A stretch of 31,922 bases of DNA, from positions 1 through 31,922 of the forward strand of contig NZ_PNHQ01000019.1 of NCBI RefSeq assembly GCF_002871935.1. Reading direction: 5' to 3'. The notes under the pieces are model-generated. The model was not told the origin of the DNA and searched no databases. It saw nothing but the letters and a program-made list of their open reading frames with translations. The DNA is from Aerococcus viridans. GTDB lineage: Bacteria; Bacillota; Bacilli; Lactobacillales; Aerococcaceae. Below are positions 24,605-31,922 of the stretch, piece after piece. The position numbers and the translations under genes were made by a program. How positions within the stretch are numbered: position 1 is the first letter of the stretch; every line of letters begins with the position of its first letter.

Positions 24605-25975
24605 CTATGCTTGATGACGCTTTATCCATTCAGGTAAGAAGTTCGCTTCTAAGTAATCATTCGTATAATTTCCTTTTAAGAAAGCTTCATCAAATAGTAG
24701 GTCATATTGAAATTGCTGGTTTGTAGCTACGCCGTCGATTGTCATCTCTGACACAGCTCGTAGCATTCGATTAATTGCTTGCGGACGATTATCTCCATGA
24801 GTAATCAATTTAGCCACCATCGAGTCATAATAAGGTGGCAGCTGATAACCAGCATAAACACCAGAATCTACTCGAATACCTAAACCACCCGCTGGAAAAT
24901 GTGCAAATTCAAAAGTACCTGAAGATGGCATAAAGTTTTTCTCTGGCATCTCAGCATTAATTCGACATTCTAGCGCATGCCCAGTAAAGGTAATATCTTC
25001 TTGTTCATATGCCAAAGGTAAACCAGAAGCGATACGCAACTGTTGGGCTACGATATCAACCCCAGTTACCATTTCTGTAATAGGGTGTTCAACCTGAATA
25101 CGCGTATTCATTTCCATGAAATAGTAGTTTTGGTCCGCATCTACTAGAAATTCAATCGTCCCAGCAGACTCATAATTCAATTGTTCTGCTGCCCGAACCG
25201 CTGCCTGCGTCACCTGAGCACGTGTTTTTTCTGTAATAAATGGACTTGGTGTTTCTTCGATAACTTTTTGATGGTTACGTTGCATCGAACATTCACGTTC
25301 ACCTAAATGAATGACATTCCCAAACTTATCACCTAATACTTGAACTTCAATATGATGGGCTGGAAAGATGACTTTTTCCATATACAAACGATCATCACCA
25401 AAAGCATTTTTCGCTTCACGTGACGCTTCATAGTAAGCATCTACAAAATGACTCTCTTCGTGGACCATCCGCATACCCTTACCACCACCGCCAGAGGTCG
25501 CCTTAAGTAATACTGGATAACCAACTGTTTTAGCAATTTCAATCCCTACTTCAGGACTTTCTAAAATGCCATCTGAACCTGGTACTGTTTGCACTTTAGC
25601 GGCATTCATGGTGTTTCGGGCATTTTGTTTATCACCCATTAAGTCAATTACTTCAGGACTTGGGCCGATAAATTCAATATTCATTTCTGCACAAAGCTTC
25701 GCAAATTTACTATTTTCAGCCAAGAAACCAAAACCAGGGTGGATAGCTTGAACGTTTGTTACCACAGCTGCCGAAAGAATGGCTTGCATATTCAAATAAG
25801 AATCGACTGATTTTGGCCCTCCGATGCAGATTGCTTCGTCAGCCAATTTCACATGTAGGGCATCCTTGTCAGCAGATGAATAAACAGCTACTGTTTCGAT
25901 CCCCATTTCAATACATGTACGAATAATACGGACCGCAATTTCGCCTCTATTCGCTATTAATACTTTATTAATCAT
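24605..25975 (-). CDS. accC: Biotin carboxylase subunit of acetyl-CoA carboxylase
   Basis: ATP-dependent carboxylation of biotin on AccB, 456 residues. ATP-grasp enzyme with an N-terminal ANRGEIAVRI segment. The Gly-rich lid is KATSGGGGKGMRMV, metal and active-site segments are EMNTRIQVEHPITE, and C-terminal RINAEMP is present. The frame could start at TTG 25978; ATG at 25975 has AGAGG six bases upstream and is preferred. Placed between fabZ and accD. Confidence 0.96.
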   Translation of the reverse strand: MINKVLIANRGEIAVRIIRTCIEMGIETVAVYSSADKDALHVKLADEAICIGGPKSVDSYLNMQAILSAAVVTNVQAIHPGFGFLAENSKFAKLCAEMNIEFIGPSPEVIDLMGDKQNARNTMNAAKVQTVPGSDGILESPEVGIEIAKTVGYPVLLKATSGGGGKGMRMVHEESHFVDAYYEASREAKNAFGDDRLYMEKVIFPAHHIEVQVLGDKFGNVIHLGERECSMQRNHQKVIEETPSPFITEKTRAQVTQAAVRAAEQLNYESAGTIEFLVDADQNYYFMEMNTRIQVEHPITEMVTGVDIVAQQLRIASGLPLAYEQEDITFTGHALECRINAEMPEKNFMPSSGTFEFAHFPAGGLGIRVDSGVYAGYQLPPYYDSMVAKLITHGDNRPQAINRMLRAVSEMTIDGVATNQQFQYDLLFDEAFLKGNYTNDYLEANFLPEWIKRHQA

Positions 25976-26027
25976 CAAATACCTCTTATTCTATGCTATT
26001 CGCCTTGTTTCAGGCGAATGCCACAAT

Positions 26028-26501
26028 CTAGTCAACTTTATCTACGTTAGAAATGATAAAGGTCATCTCAGCTTCAGAGCACACTTCACCGTATTCATTA
26101 CGAATTGTTCCTTTACCGATACCCATACGTTTTTTTAATTTCACAATTTCAACCGTGATCTCAAGTACATCTCCAGGTACAACATTTTTACGAAATTTTA
26201 CATTATTTAAGCCAGCCAAATAAGCAATTTTATTTTTAAAATCGGGTTGTGATAATAAGGGAATTGATCCTACTTGAGCCATTGTTTCAACTTGTAAAAC
26301 ACCAGGCATCACAGGATTCCCTGGGAAGTGGCCAATGAAGTACTCTTCGTTAATTGTTACATTTTTACGTGCCACAACTTTTTCACCAGGGATGATTTCA
26401 TCCACACGGTCTACAAAAGAAATCGGGAAACGGTTAGGGATAATTTCTTGTACCTGCATCGCTGTTAAAACAGGTTCTTTACGTTCTGCATATTTAGTCA
26501 T
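26028..26501 (-). CDS. fabZ: 3-hydroxyacyl-ACP dehydratase FabZ
   Basis: Removes water from 3-hydroxyacyl-ACP in fatty-acid elongation, 157 residues in a hot-dog fold. Catalytic H58 is in IGHFPGNPVMPG and E72 in QVETMAQ. The start is ATG at 26501 with AAAGGAG 9 bases upstream; the frame to 26531 runs into accB. In some Lactobacillales a paralogue (FabN) makes unsaturated chains, but I cannot tell whether this copy isomerises. Confidence 0.93.
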   Translation of the reverse strand: MTKYAERKEPVLTAMQVQEIIPNRFPISFVDRVDEIIPGEKVVARKNVTINEEYFIGHFPGNPVMPGVLQVETMAQVGSIPLLSQPDFKNKIAYLAGLNNVKFRKNVVPGDVLEITVEIVKLKKRMGIGKGTIRNEYGEVCSEAEMTFIISNVDKVD

Positions 26502-26523
26502 GCTTCTATACTCCTTTAGAAAA

Positions 26524-27033
26524 TTACTCACTTACTTCAAATAACGGTTGGCCGAATTCTACAACCTGACCATCTTCTACTAAGACATTCATAATCGTTC
26601 CAGAAATGTCAGCTGGGATTTCGTTCATTACTTTCATTGCTTCAACAATACAAACAGTCTCACCAGCTTCAACATGATCGCCTACCTTTTTATAGGGTGG
26701 TTGATCCGGATTTTTTGCTAGATAGACGACACCAACTAGTGGGCTATCAATTGTTTTAGCTTTTGCAACTGGTGTACTATTAGTAACAGTTTCATCTTGA
26801 GCAATGGTTGCTACCTGGGGACCGGCTACTTCTTTCGCTTCATCAGCGCTACTAACACGCTCCACATTTGTTGAAACTTGGTCAACTCCTGTATTTGATT
26901 CTTTTTCAGTTACAGTTTGACGTTCTTTAATTTTAGAAATGTATAAAGCGTCCGCTTGTGTTTGAAATGAAAACTCTTGAATAGACGACTGGTCAATTTG
27001 ATCGATCAAGTCTTTAATCTCTTCATGATTCAC
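26524..27033 (-). CDS. accB: Biotin carboxyl carrier protein of acetyl-CoA carboxylase
   Basis: Carries biotin between AccC and AccA/AccD, 169 residues. A variable acidic, Thr/Val-rich linker (about 40-95) precedes the C-terminal biotinyl domain, where K134 in the EAMKVMNEI motif is the biotin site. The start is GTG at 27033; its ribosome site (GGTGA) lies over the fabF stop codon, so the two are coupled. The stop is 22 bases before the fabZ start. Confidence 0.94.
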   Translation of the reverse strand: MNHEEIKDLIDQIDQSSIQEFSFQTQADALYISKIKERQTVTEKESNTGVDQVSTNVERVSSADEAKEVAGPQVATIAQDETVTNSTPVAKAKTIDSPLVGVVYLAKNPDQPPYKKVGDHVEAGETVCIVEAMKVMNEIPADISGTIMNVLVEDGQVVEFGQPLFEVSE

Positions 27034-27035
27034 CT

Positions 27036-28277
27036 TTATTCACCAACCTTTTTAAAGGCAATTACTGTATTATGTCCACCAAAACCTAATGTATTGCTGA
27101 CAACTACATTTACTTCTTGCTCGCGGCCAACATTTGGTACAATATCTAAATCACATAAAGGATCTGGATTCTTATAACCCAAAGTTGCTGGAATAAATGA
27201 ATCTTTAATCGCCATAATACTAGCAATAGCTTCAACCGCCCCAGCGGCACCTAATAAGTGGCCAATGGATGATTTCGTAGATGAAACCGGAATCTTATAA
27301 GCCAATTCCTCTCCAAATGCCCGTTTAATCGCAACTGTTTCAGAAGAATCATTAGCTGGTGTACTTGTTCCATGAGCATTGATATAAGAAACTTCCTCTT
27401 TAGAAATATTTCCTTCTTCTAACGCATTTAGCATAGCTTTTGCAGCACCGGATCCATCTTCAGATGGCGCTGTTAAGTGATATGCATCAGAAGTAGCACC
27501 GTAGCCAACGATTTCAGCATATATTTTTGCACCGCGTGCGTGAGCAGATTCTAATGATTCTAGTACCAAGATACCTGCTCCTTCACCCATTACAAAACCA
27601 TTACGATTCTGATCAAATGGAATGGACGCACGATCTGGATCGGTTGAATCACTTGTTGCTGTTAAGTTATCAAATCCACCCAAGCCAATCTCGTTAATAG
27701 CACCTTCTGCACCACCAGCAATCATGATATCTGCGTAACCATGTTTGATATAACGAAAAGCCTCACCGATGGCGTTATTAGCAGATGCACAAGCCGTAAC
27801 CATTGTTAAAGCTGGTCCTTTTAAACCAAAATGCATAGAAATATTTGCAGCACCCATATTTGAAATTGATACCGGCACAAATAAAGGATTTACACGTTTA
27901 ATCCCTTTTTCTTGCATTTTCAGTACACCTTTTTCAATTTCTTGAATACCACCGATACCAGTACCTAAGTAAACACCAATTCTATCAACATCAGAAGCTT
28001 CAATGTCTAACGCAGCATCAGCAACAGCTTCAATCGCTGCAGCTACCGCGTATTGACTATATAAGTCCATACGTTTTGTTTCCTTACGGTCCATAAAATC
28101 TTTTGGATTGAAGTCTTTTACTTCAGCTACTAATTTTGCATTCAGGTCTTTTGCGTCAAATTTTGTAATGGGACCAAAGCCATGTACACCAGCTTTTAAA
28201 TTAGTCCAGAATGTTTTTGCGTCATTTCCGATAGGTGTAATTGCACCTAGACCTGTTACGACTACTCTGTTTGTCAT
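27036..28277 (-). CDS. fabF: 3-oxoacyl-ACP synthase II
   Basis: Condenses acyl-ACP with malonyl-ACP, 413 residues. Catalytic triad C163 (TACASA), H302 (NAHGTSTP) and H340 (SSIGHLLGAAG), with K335 nearby. Thiolase fold of KAS II type. Located between fabG and accB, as in other Lactobacillales clusters. Confidence 0.96.
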   Translation of the reverse strand: MTNRVVVTGLGAITPIGNDAKTFWTNLKAGVHGFGPITKFDAKDLNAKLVAEVKDFNPKDFMDRKETKRMDLYSQYAVAAAIEAVADAALDIEASDVDRIGVYLGTGIGGIQEIEKGVLKMQEKGIKRVNPLFVPVSISNMGAANISMHFGLKGPALTMVTACASANNAIGEAFRYIKHGYADIMIAGGAEGAINEIGLGGFDNLTATSDSTDPDRASIPFDQNRNGFVMGEGAGILVLESLESAHARGAKIYAEIVGYGATSDAYHLTAPSEDGSGAAKAMLNALEEGNISKEEVSYINAHGTSTPANDSSETVAIKRAFGEELAYKIPVSSTKSSIGHLLGAAGAVEAIASIMAIKDSFIPATLGYKNPDPLCDLDIVPNVGREQEVNVVVSNTLGFGGHNTVIAFKKVGE

Positions 28278-28290
28278 TTTTTGTTGCCTC

Positions 28291-29037
28291 CTAATTCATA
28301 TACAATCCACCGTTAACGTCAAGCGTAGTACCTGTAATATAGCTTTGCGTAGCTAAAAAGTATACTGCTTCTGCGATGTCCGATGGTTGTCCAAGTTTTT
28401 GTAAGGGAATATTTTCTAACATTTCTGCTTTCGCTTTTTCAGGAATTTCGTCGGTCATTTCTGTTTCAATATAACCAGGTGCAATAGCGTTTACTGTAAC
28501 ACCGCGCATACCTAATTCACGAGCGGCAGCTTTAGTTAAGCCCAAGATTCCTGCTTTAGAAGCAGCATAATTAGCTTGACCGACATTGCCCATTTGCCCA
28601 ATAACAGAAGCAATATTAATAATTGCCCCTTGGCGTTGCTTCATCATCAGCTTACTTGCAGCTTGGATAAAGTTGAAAGTACCTTTCAAGTTTATATCGA
28701 TTACTGCATCGAAATCTGCTTCTTTCATTCGCATTAGCAATGTATCGCGAGTGATACCCGCATTATTGACTAATACATCGATGGTTTGGAAGTTCGTTTT
28801 GATGAAAGACATAATTTCTTTTGCAAAATCTACATCTGTTACATCACCCTTAAAATCTTTTACAGTGATATCTTTACTTTCTAAAGCTTTTAAATGATCT
28901 TCAGATGATCCTGAACGTGAAACAATCACAATATTGTAGCCTTGATCTGCGAATTTATGTGCAATACTTGCACCAATTCCGCGGCTACCACCTGTAATTA
29001 AGACTGTCTTTTTTAATTCTTGTGTATTCACTGTCAT
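28291..29037 (-). CDS. fabG: 3-oxoacyl-ACP reductase
   Basis: NADPH-dependent reductase of the short-chain dehydrogenase family, 248 residues. Cofactor motif TGGSRGIG (15-22) and catalytic S144, Y157 and K161 (YAASK) are present, with NNAG at 91-94. The ATG at 29037 is preceded by AAAGGA; fabD ends four bases upstream. Confidence 0.96.
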   Translation of the reverse strand: MTVNTQELKKTVLITGGSRGIGASIAHKFADQGYNIVIVSRSGSSEDHLKALESKDITVKDFKGDVTDVDFAKEIMSFIKTNFQTIDVLVNNAGITRDTLLMRMKEADFDAVIDINLKGTFNFIQAASKLMMKQRQGAIINIASVIGQMGNVGQANYAASKAGILGLTKAAARELGMRGVTVNAIAPGYIETEMTDEIPEKAKAEMLENIPLQKLGQPSDIAEAVYFLATQSYITGTTLDVNGGLYMN

Positions 29038-29041
29038 AAAG

Positions 29042-29974
29042 CTATCCTTTCAATCCTGCAATAGTAGCTTGCAGGGTTTCTTCGTCTTCAACGCGGTAAA
29101 CTTTAATATCCTTATTAATTTGCCTCATAAAGGATGATAAGGTTTTACCTGGTCCGATTTCTACGACCGTGTCGACCCCTTCTTCAACTAGATATTCAAT
29201 AGAATCAGACCATTTAACTGGTTTCATCACCTGTTGAATTAACAAGTCTTTCACTAAACCGTCTTCATGTGGCCGAGCAGTTGTATTTGAAATAACTGGT
29301 AATACTTGTGCATTAAAGGTAAATTTTTCTAAGTAATCTGCTAGTTGGTCGCTTGCATCCGCTAGAAGAGCTGTATGGAATGGTCCAGAAACATTTAATT
29401 CGACCATTTTTTTCACGCCTGCATTAGTCAACTGACTAACTGCTGTGTCTACTGCATCAGCGTCACCACCGATAACGATTTGCTTAGGGGTATTATAGTT
29501 AGCTGGCGCTACATATAAGCCAGATTCTTCACGAACTTGTTGACAGATATCTTCTATTAACGTCCGTTCAGCTTTCATAACAGCAACCATTTTTCCAATA
29601 CCTACAGGAACTGATTCTTGCATAAAACGCCCACGATGACTCACTAAATCTACCGCATCTGCAAAAGATAATACACCAGCTTCAACAAGCGCTGTATATT
29701 CTCCTAAACTTAATCCTGCTAGATAATCAGCTTTAATACCTGCTTTTTTTAGTAAAGCTGTGAAAGCATTTGATACGGTTAAGATAGCGGGTTGTGTATA
29801 TTCAGTTTGATTTAATTGCGTACCTTCTTGGAAGCATAGATCCTGTATCGAGTACCCTAATACTTCAGATGCTTGATCAAAATAAGAAGCAATCTCAGGA
29901 TGATGACTTAGTAAGTCTTGACCCATACCCGTATATTGTGCTCCTTGACCAGCATATAAAAAAGCTATTGTCAT
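29042..29974 (-). CDS. fabD: Malonyl-CoA:ACP transacylase
   Basis: Loads malonyl groups on ACP, 310 residues. The nucleophile S89 is in the GLSLGEY elbow and the catalytic His is H200 in SGPFH. The N-terminal GQGAQ segment is complete. The ATG at 29974 has AGAGGAG upstream. A hairpin separates it from fabK. Confidence 0.95.
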   Translation of the reverse strand: MTIAFLYAGQGAQYTGMGQDLLSHHPEIASYFDQASEVLGYSIQDLCFQEGTQLNQTEYTQPAILTVSNAFTALLKKAGIKADYLAGLSLGEYTALVEAGVLSFADAVDLVSHRGRFMQESVPVGIGKMVAVMKAERTLIEDICQQVREESGLYVAPANYNTPKQIVIGGDADAVDTAVSQLTNAGVKKMVELNVSGPFHTALLADASDQLADYLEKFTFNAQVLPVISNTTARPHEDGLVKDLLIQQVMKPVKWSDSIEYLVEEGVDTVVEIGPGKTLSSFMRQINKDIKVYRVEDEETLQATIAGLKG

Positions 29975-29996
29975 ATCGTTCTCCTCTTAATAGAAA

Positions 29997-30027
29997 AGCA
30001 GTGAAATGCATATACCATCCCACTGCT
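29997..30027 (-). other. Hairpin between fabK and fabD
   Basis: AGCAGTG (30021-30027) and CACTGCT (29997-30003) form a 7-bp stem with a 17-nt loop on the minus strand, followed by TTTCT. It could be a weak attenuator or an RNA-processing site that lowers expression of the later genes. Confidence 0.45.
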
Positions 30028-30055
30028 CACATATTGTCAATTTTATTTCTCAGCT

Positions 30056-31012
30056 TTAAAGCCATTCACTTGCTCGAGCAGCAATTGTTTCTGTACAATC
30101 CGTCATATATGATTGAATTATTTCTGAAACTGTTTCACGTTTATCTACTAATCCGGCAATTTGTCCGGCCATAAATGAACCCGTGTCTAAATTTCCTTCA
30201 ACAACAGCTCGACGTAAAGCACCTGATCCAAGTGCCTCAAGTCTGTCCCAATCTGGATTAGCTTTACTCGCTTCTTCTTTTTCTACTTTAAGATATTCTT
30301 TGGTCAATTTGTTTCGTAACACACGAACTGGATGCCCAGTAGATTCACCTGTCAGTACAGTATCAATATCCTTCGCCTTAATAATTTTTTCTTTAAAATT
30401 ATCATGCGCATTAGATTCATCTGCAACTACAAAACGTGTACCTACTTGAATACCGACAGCACCTAACATTAGAGCTGCCGCCATGCCACGACCATCACCA
30501 ATACCACCCGCCGCAATGACTGGGATATCTAAAGTTTTGGTCACCTGTGGTAATAAAGCCATAGTCGTTTGTCTACCGACATGTCCACCCGATTCCATCC
30601 CCTCAACAATCACTGCATGAACGCCTTCACGTTCCATACGTTTTGCAAGACCAACAGAAGCGACTACAGGGATAACTGAAATACCGGCTGCGTTGAACCG
30701 ATCCATATATTTCCCGGGAGACCCAGCCCCAGTTGTGATGGTTTTAACACCTGATTGACAGATATAGTCCACTACTTCTTCTACATGTTCATTTAATAAC
30801 ATGACATTTACAGCAAATGGTTTATCGGTTAAGGTTTGCATCTTTTCAACTTTGGCTTTTACAACATCAACAGAATCATGTCCAGTACCAATTACGCCAA
30901 GTCCACCAGCATTGGAAACTGCTGATGCTAAATCCGCATCTGCAACCCAAGCCATTGCGCCTTGAATAATTGGGTATTCAACACCTATGCGTTCCCAAAA
31001 ATCTGTTTTCAC
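30056..31012 (-). CDS. fabK: Enoyl-ACP reductase II (FMN-dependent)
   Basis: Last reduction of the elongation cycle, replacing FabI in streptococci and relatives. 318 residues, nitronate monooxygenase-like TIM barrel with YPIIQGAMAWV at the N terminus, GMESGGHVG, and the FMN phosphate loop AAGGIGDGRGMAAALMLGA. The sequence is most like FabK rather than a nitronate monooxygenase, and its place in the fab operon supports this. The start is GTG at 31012 with AGAGGAAG upstream. As a FabK user the strain is expected to be less sensitive to triclosan-type FabI inhibitors if no FabI exists. Confidence 0.94.
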   Translation of the reverse strand: MKTDFWERIGVEYPIIQGAMAWVADADLASAVSNAGGLGVIGTGHDSVDVVKAKVEKMQTLTDKPFAVNVMLLNEHVEEVVDYICQSGVKTITTGAGSPGKYMDRFNAAGISVIPVVASVGLAKRMEREGVHAVIVEGMESGGHVGRQTTMALLPQVTKTLDIPVIAAGGIGDGRGMAAALMLGAVGIQVGTRFVVADESNAHDNFKEKIIKAKDIDTVLTGESTGHPVRVLRNKLTKEYLKVEKEEASKANPDWDRLEALGSGALRRAVVEGNLDTGSFMAGQIAGLVDKRETVSEIIQSYMTDCTETIAARASEWL

Positions 31013-31057
31013 TAAAGGATTACTTCCTCTCTTAATTGACTCATCTTTAAGTAAAAA

Positions 31058-31282
31058 CTATTTATTTGCTTCTACGTAGTCAACTAAATCTTGAACAGTA
31101 TTGATATTTTCTTCATCTTCAATTTCGATATCGAATTCATCTTCGATATCATTGATGATTTGGAATAAGTCTAAAGAGTCAGCATCAATATCTTCACGGA
31201 TATTTGTAGTCGCTTTTACTTCATCAGCCTCTAAGTCTAATTGTTCAGTGATTAATTCTTGAATTTTTTCAAATGTAGTCAT
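31058..31282 (-). CDS. acpP: Acyl carrier protein
   Basis: 74 residues, strongly acidic. S36 in the DSL motif (IDADSLDLF) takes the phosphopantetheine arm. Usual ACP length with helices II and III rich in Asp and Glu. The ATG at 31282 is preceded by GGAGG. It is the first gene of the fatty-acid operon as seen in this window; fabT and fabH, which often precede it, are not here. Confidence 0.95.
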   Translation of the reverse strand: MTTFEKIQELITEQLDLEADEVKATTNIREDIDADSLDLFQIINDIEDEFDIEIEDEENINTVQDLVDYVEANK

Positions 31283-31380
31283 TTTTTATATTCCTCCATA
31301 CTTTAGCGTATTTATATAATTACTATTCATATCCTAATAAAAAGGTTATCGTTTTATAAATACGATTAGATTTAATTTTA

Positions 31381-31396
31381 TTTGACATATGTTAAA
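31381..31396. promoter_or_regulatory. Imperfect palindrome in the acpP leader
   Basis: TTTGACATATGTTAAA is a 16-bp dyad with one mismatch, about 100 bp before acpP. It loosely recalls FabT sites (TTTGA and TCAAA arms), but spacing and arm differ, so it is only a candidate operator. Confidence 0.35.
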
Positions 31397-31408
31397 GTCA
31401 ATAATGAG

Positions 31409-31448
31409 ATATTAAATTATATATATAACTTTGTCAACTAGTTGTCAA
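31409..31448 (-). promoter_or_regulatory. Two overlapping promoters for the fatty-acid operon
   Basis: On the minus strand TTGACA occurs twice, at 31443-31448 and 31432-31437. The first is 17 bp from TATATA (31420-31425), the second 17 bp from TAATAT (31409-31414). Both have optimal spacing and would start transcripts about 11 bp apart, leaving a leader of about 120 bases. Confidence 0.65.
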
Positions 31449-31482
31449 AACTAGAATAGTTTTTTCAGTAAAATTAATTTAT

Positions 31483-31496
31483 TGTAAGCGCTATTA
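31483..31496. promoter_or_regulatory. cre-like site upstream of the fatty-acid promoter
   Basis: TGTAAGCGCTATTA matches the CcpA-binding consensus TGWAANCGNTNWCA at 13 of 14 positions (T in place of C at position 13). It lies about 35 bp upstream of the distal -35. Activation or repression by CcpA is possible but unproven. Confidence 0.45.
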
Positions 31497-31510
31497 AATG
31501 TGCATTTAAT
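31493..31510. repeat. Perfect 8-bp inverted repeat
   Basis: ATTAAATG and CATTTAAT are exact complements separated by TG, 45 bp upstream of the distal -35. It overlaps the cre-like site by four bases and may bind a dimeric regulator. Confidence 0.5.
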
Positions 31511-31717
31511 GTCATACTGATTCATTGGTTGAGATTAAAGGTGAATTTTGAATAAACAAAAATTGTATTAATAGATAAAGTCATATCTTTTATCAGATTT
31601 AGATTTTGCTGTCTGTCATTGAACATAAATATAGCAGCTATATGAGAGGTTTATCTTCTTTTGTATGTGTTATACCATATAGCAATTTCGTATGAAACAA
31701 TTTGTACTAATGGTATT
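31511..31717. other. AT-rich non-coding stretch
   Basis: No convincing reading frame or ribosome site is seen on either strand. The only clear structure is a 7-1-7 palindrome at 31629-31643 (ATATAGC, A, GCTATAT). The whole gap before acpP (31283-31829) looks regulatory or remnant rather than coding. Confidence 0.5.
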
Positions 31718-31724
31718 TAAAAAA

Positions 31725-31755
31725 GGATTTGAGCAAGCTTTATCATCTCAAATCC
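31725..31755 (-). terminator. Minus-strand terminator
   Basis: GGATTTGAG (31747-31755) pairs with CTCAAATCC (31725-31733) around a 13-nt loop and is followed by six T on the minus strand. It would end a leftward transcript that arrives from beyond the right edge, insulating the fatty-acid promoter. Confidence 0.8.
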
Positions 31756-31829
31756 CTTTATAGAAAATATTTAAATTGAATCCGTATCAATATTTTGGCA
31801 AAAAAAATGCCATAATAAATGATAATCGA

Positions 31830-31922
31830 GTAGGAGGAATCTTTCGATTCCGACCTCTCACACCACCGTGCGTACGGTTCCGTACACGGCGGTTCAATAT
31901 TTTGCGTAAGCAGACTCTACTA
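31830..31922 (-). mobile_element. Group II intron, 3' end with domains V and VI (partial)
   Basis: On the minus strand 31862-31893 folds into a group II domain V. It has outer ACC/GGU and GCCGU/ACGGU pairing, a two-nucleotide bulge and a four-pair upper stem with a tetraloop. The triad position reads CGC, as in the IIC intron of Oceanobacillus, rather than AGC. Domain VI follows as GGAATC-GAAA-GATTCC (31836-31851), and the intron probably ends near 31830. The sequence is cut by the window edge, so the reverse transcriptase/maturase cannot be seen. The element is in leftward orientation, upstream of the fatty-acid operon. Confidence 0.85.

Noticed and set aside
31381..31396. A certain FabT operator before acpP
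   Set aside because: The dyad has TTTGAC and GTTAAA arms with a 4-bp centre, unlike the TTTGA-N-TCAAA form I recall. Kept only as a weak candidate.

Overview
The window is core chromosome of a low-GC Gram-positive bacterium of the order Lactobacillales. An Aerococcaceae- or Carnobacteriaceae-like organism is my best guess. The grounds are an AT-rich sequence, strong AGGAGG ribosome sites, type B RNase P RNA, a T-box and two PyrR attenuators, a GpsB gene next to rnpB, a FabK-type fatty-acid operon and a bifunctional Rel protein. The family assignment is inference. Almost every gene is a recognisable housekeeping gene. Most are on the minus strand; the plus strand carries a PPDK-regulatory protein, a cell-wall amidase, gpsB, rnpB and an rRNA methyltransferase.

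Layout from left to right: (1) 1-1623, a Zur-type zinc regulator behind a quinone-type ring-cleaving dioxygenase whose promoter overlaps two operator-like boxes. (2) 1696-2595, a pyruvate,phosphate dikinase regulatory protein and a shared terminator. (3) 2624-6583, a short pyrimidine operon pyrR-pyrB-pyrC-pyrD with PyrR-binding attenuators before both pyrR and pyrB. (4) 6631-6808, the first copy of a 178-bp structured repeat. (5) 6854-12080, a T-box-controlled hisS-aspS pair followed by sppA and its RDD-family partner. (6) 12208-13563, a membrane-anchored three-SH3 amidase, then the second 178-bp repeat. (7) 13762-18794, a minus-strand group: DUF3013-like protein, prmA, rsmE, rel, dtd. (8) 19007-21144, gpsB, rnpB and an RlmL-like methyltransferase. 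(9) 21204-22682, an unrecognised helical protein and an RNase HI-like protein. (10) 22793-31448, the fatty-acid operon acpP-fabK-fabD-fabG-fabF-accB-fabZ-accC-accD-accA. (11) 31449-31922, an AT-rich non-coding stretch, a terminator, and the 3' end (domains V and VI) of a minus-strand group II intron cut by the window edge.

Functionally the window joins two biosynthetic pathways (UMP and type II fatty acids) with translation and ribosome modification (HisRS, AspRS, PrmA, RsmE, the RlmL-like enzyme, Dtd, RNase P), the stringent response (Rel), and envelope work (amidase, GpsB, SppA). Ten annotated starts differ from the longest possible reading frame, because a good ribosome site points to an internal codon.

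I did not find a wholly new defence or mobile system. The least explained items are the 178-bp repeat pair with a compensatory base-pair change, the regulatory sites upstream of acpP, the unrecognised 336-residue protein, the T-box whose specifier and acceptor-binding base disagree, and the intron with a CGC catalytic triad upstream of a fatty-acid operon that has no fabT or fabH in view.
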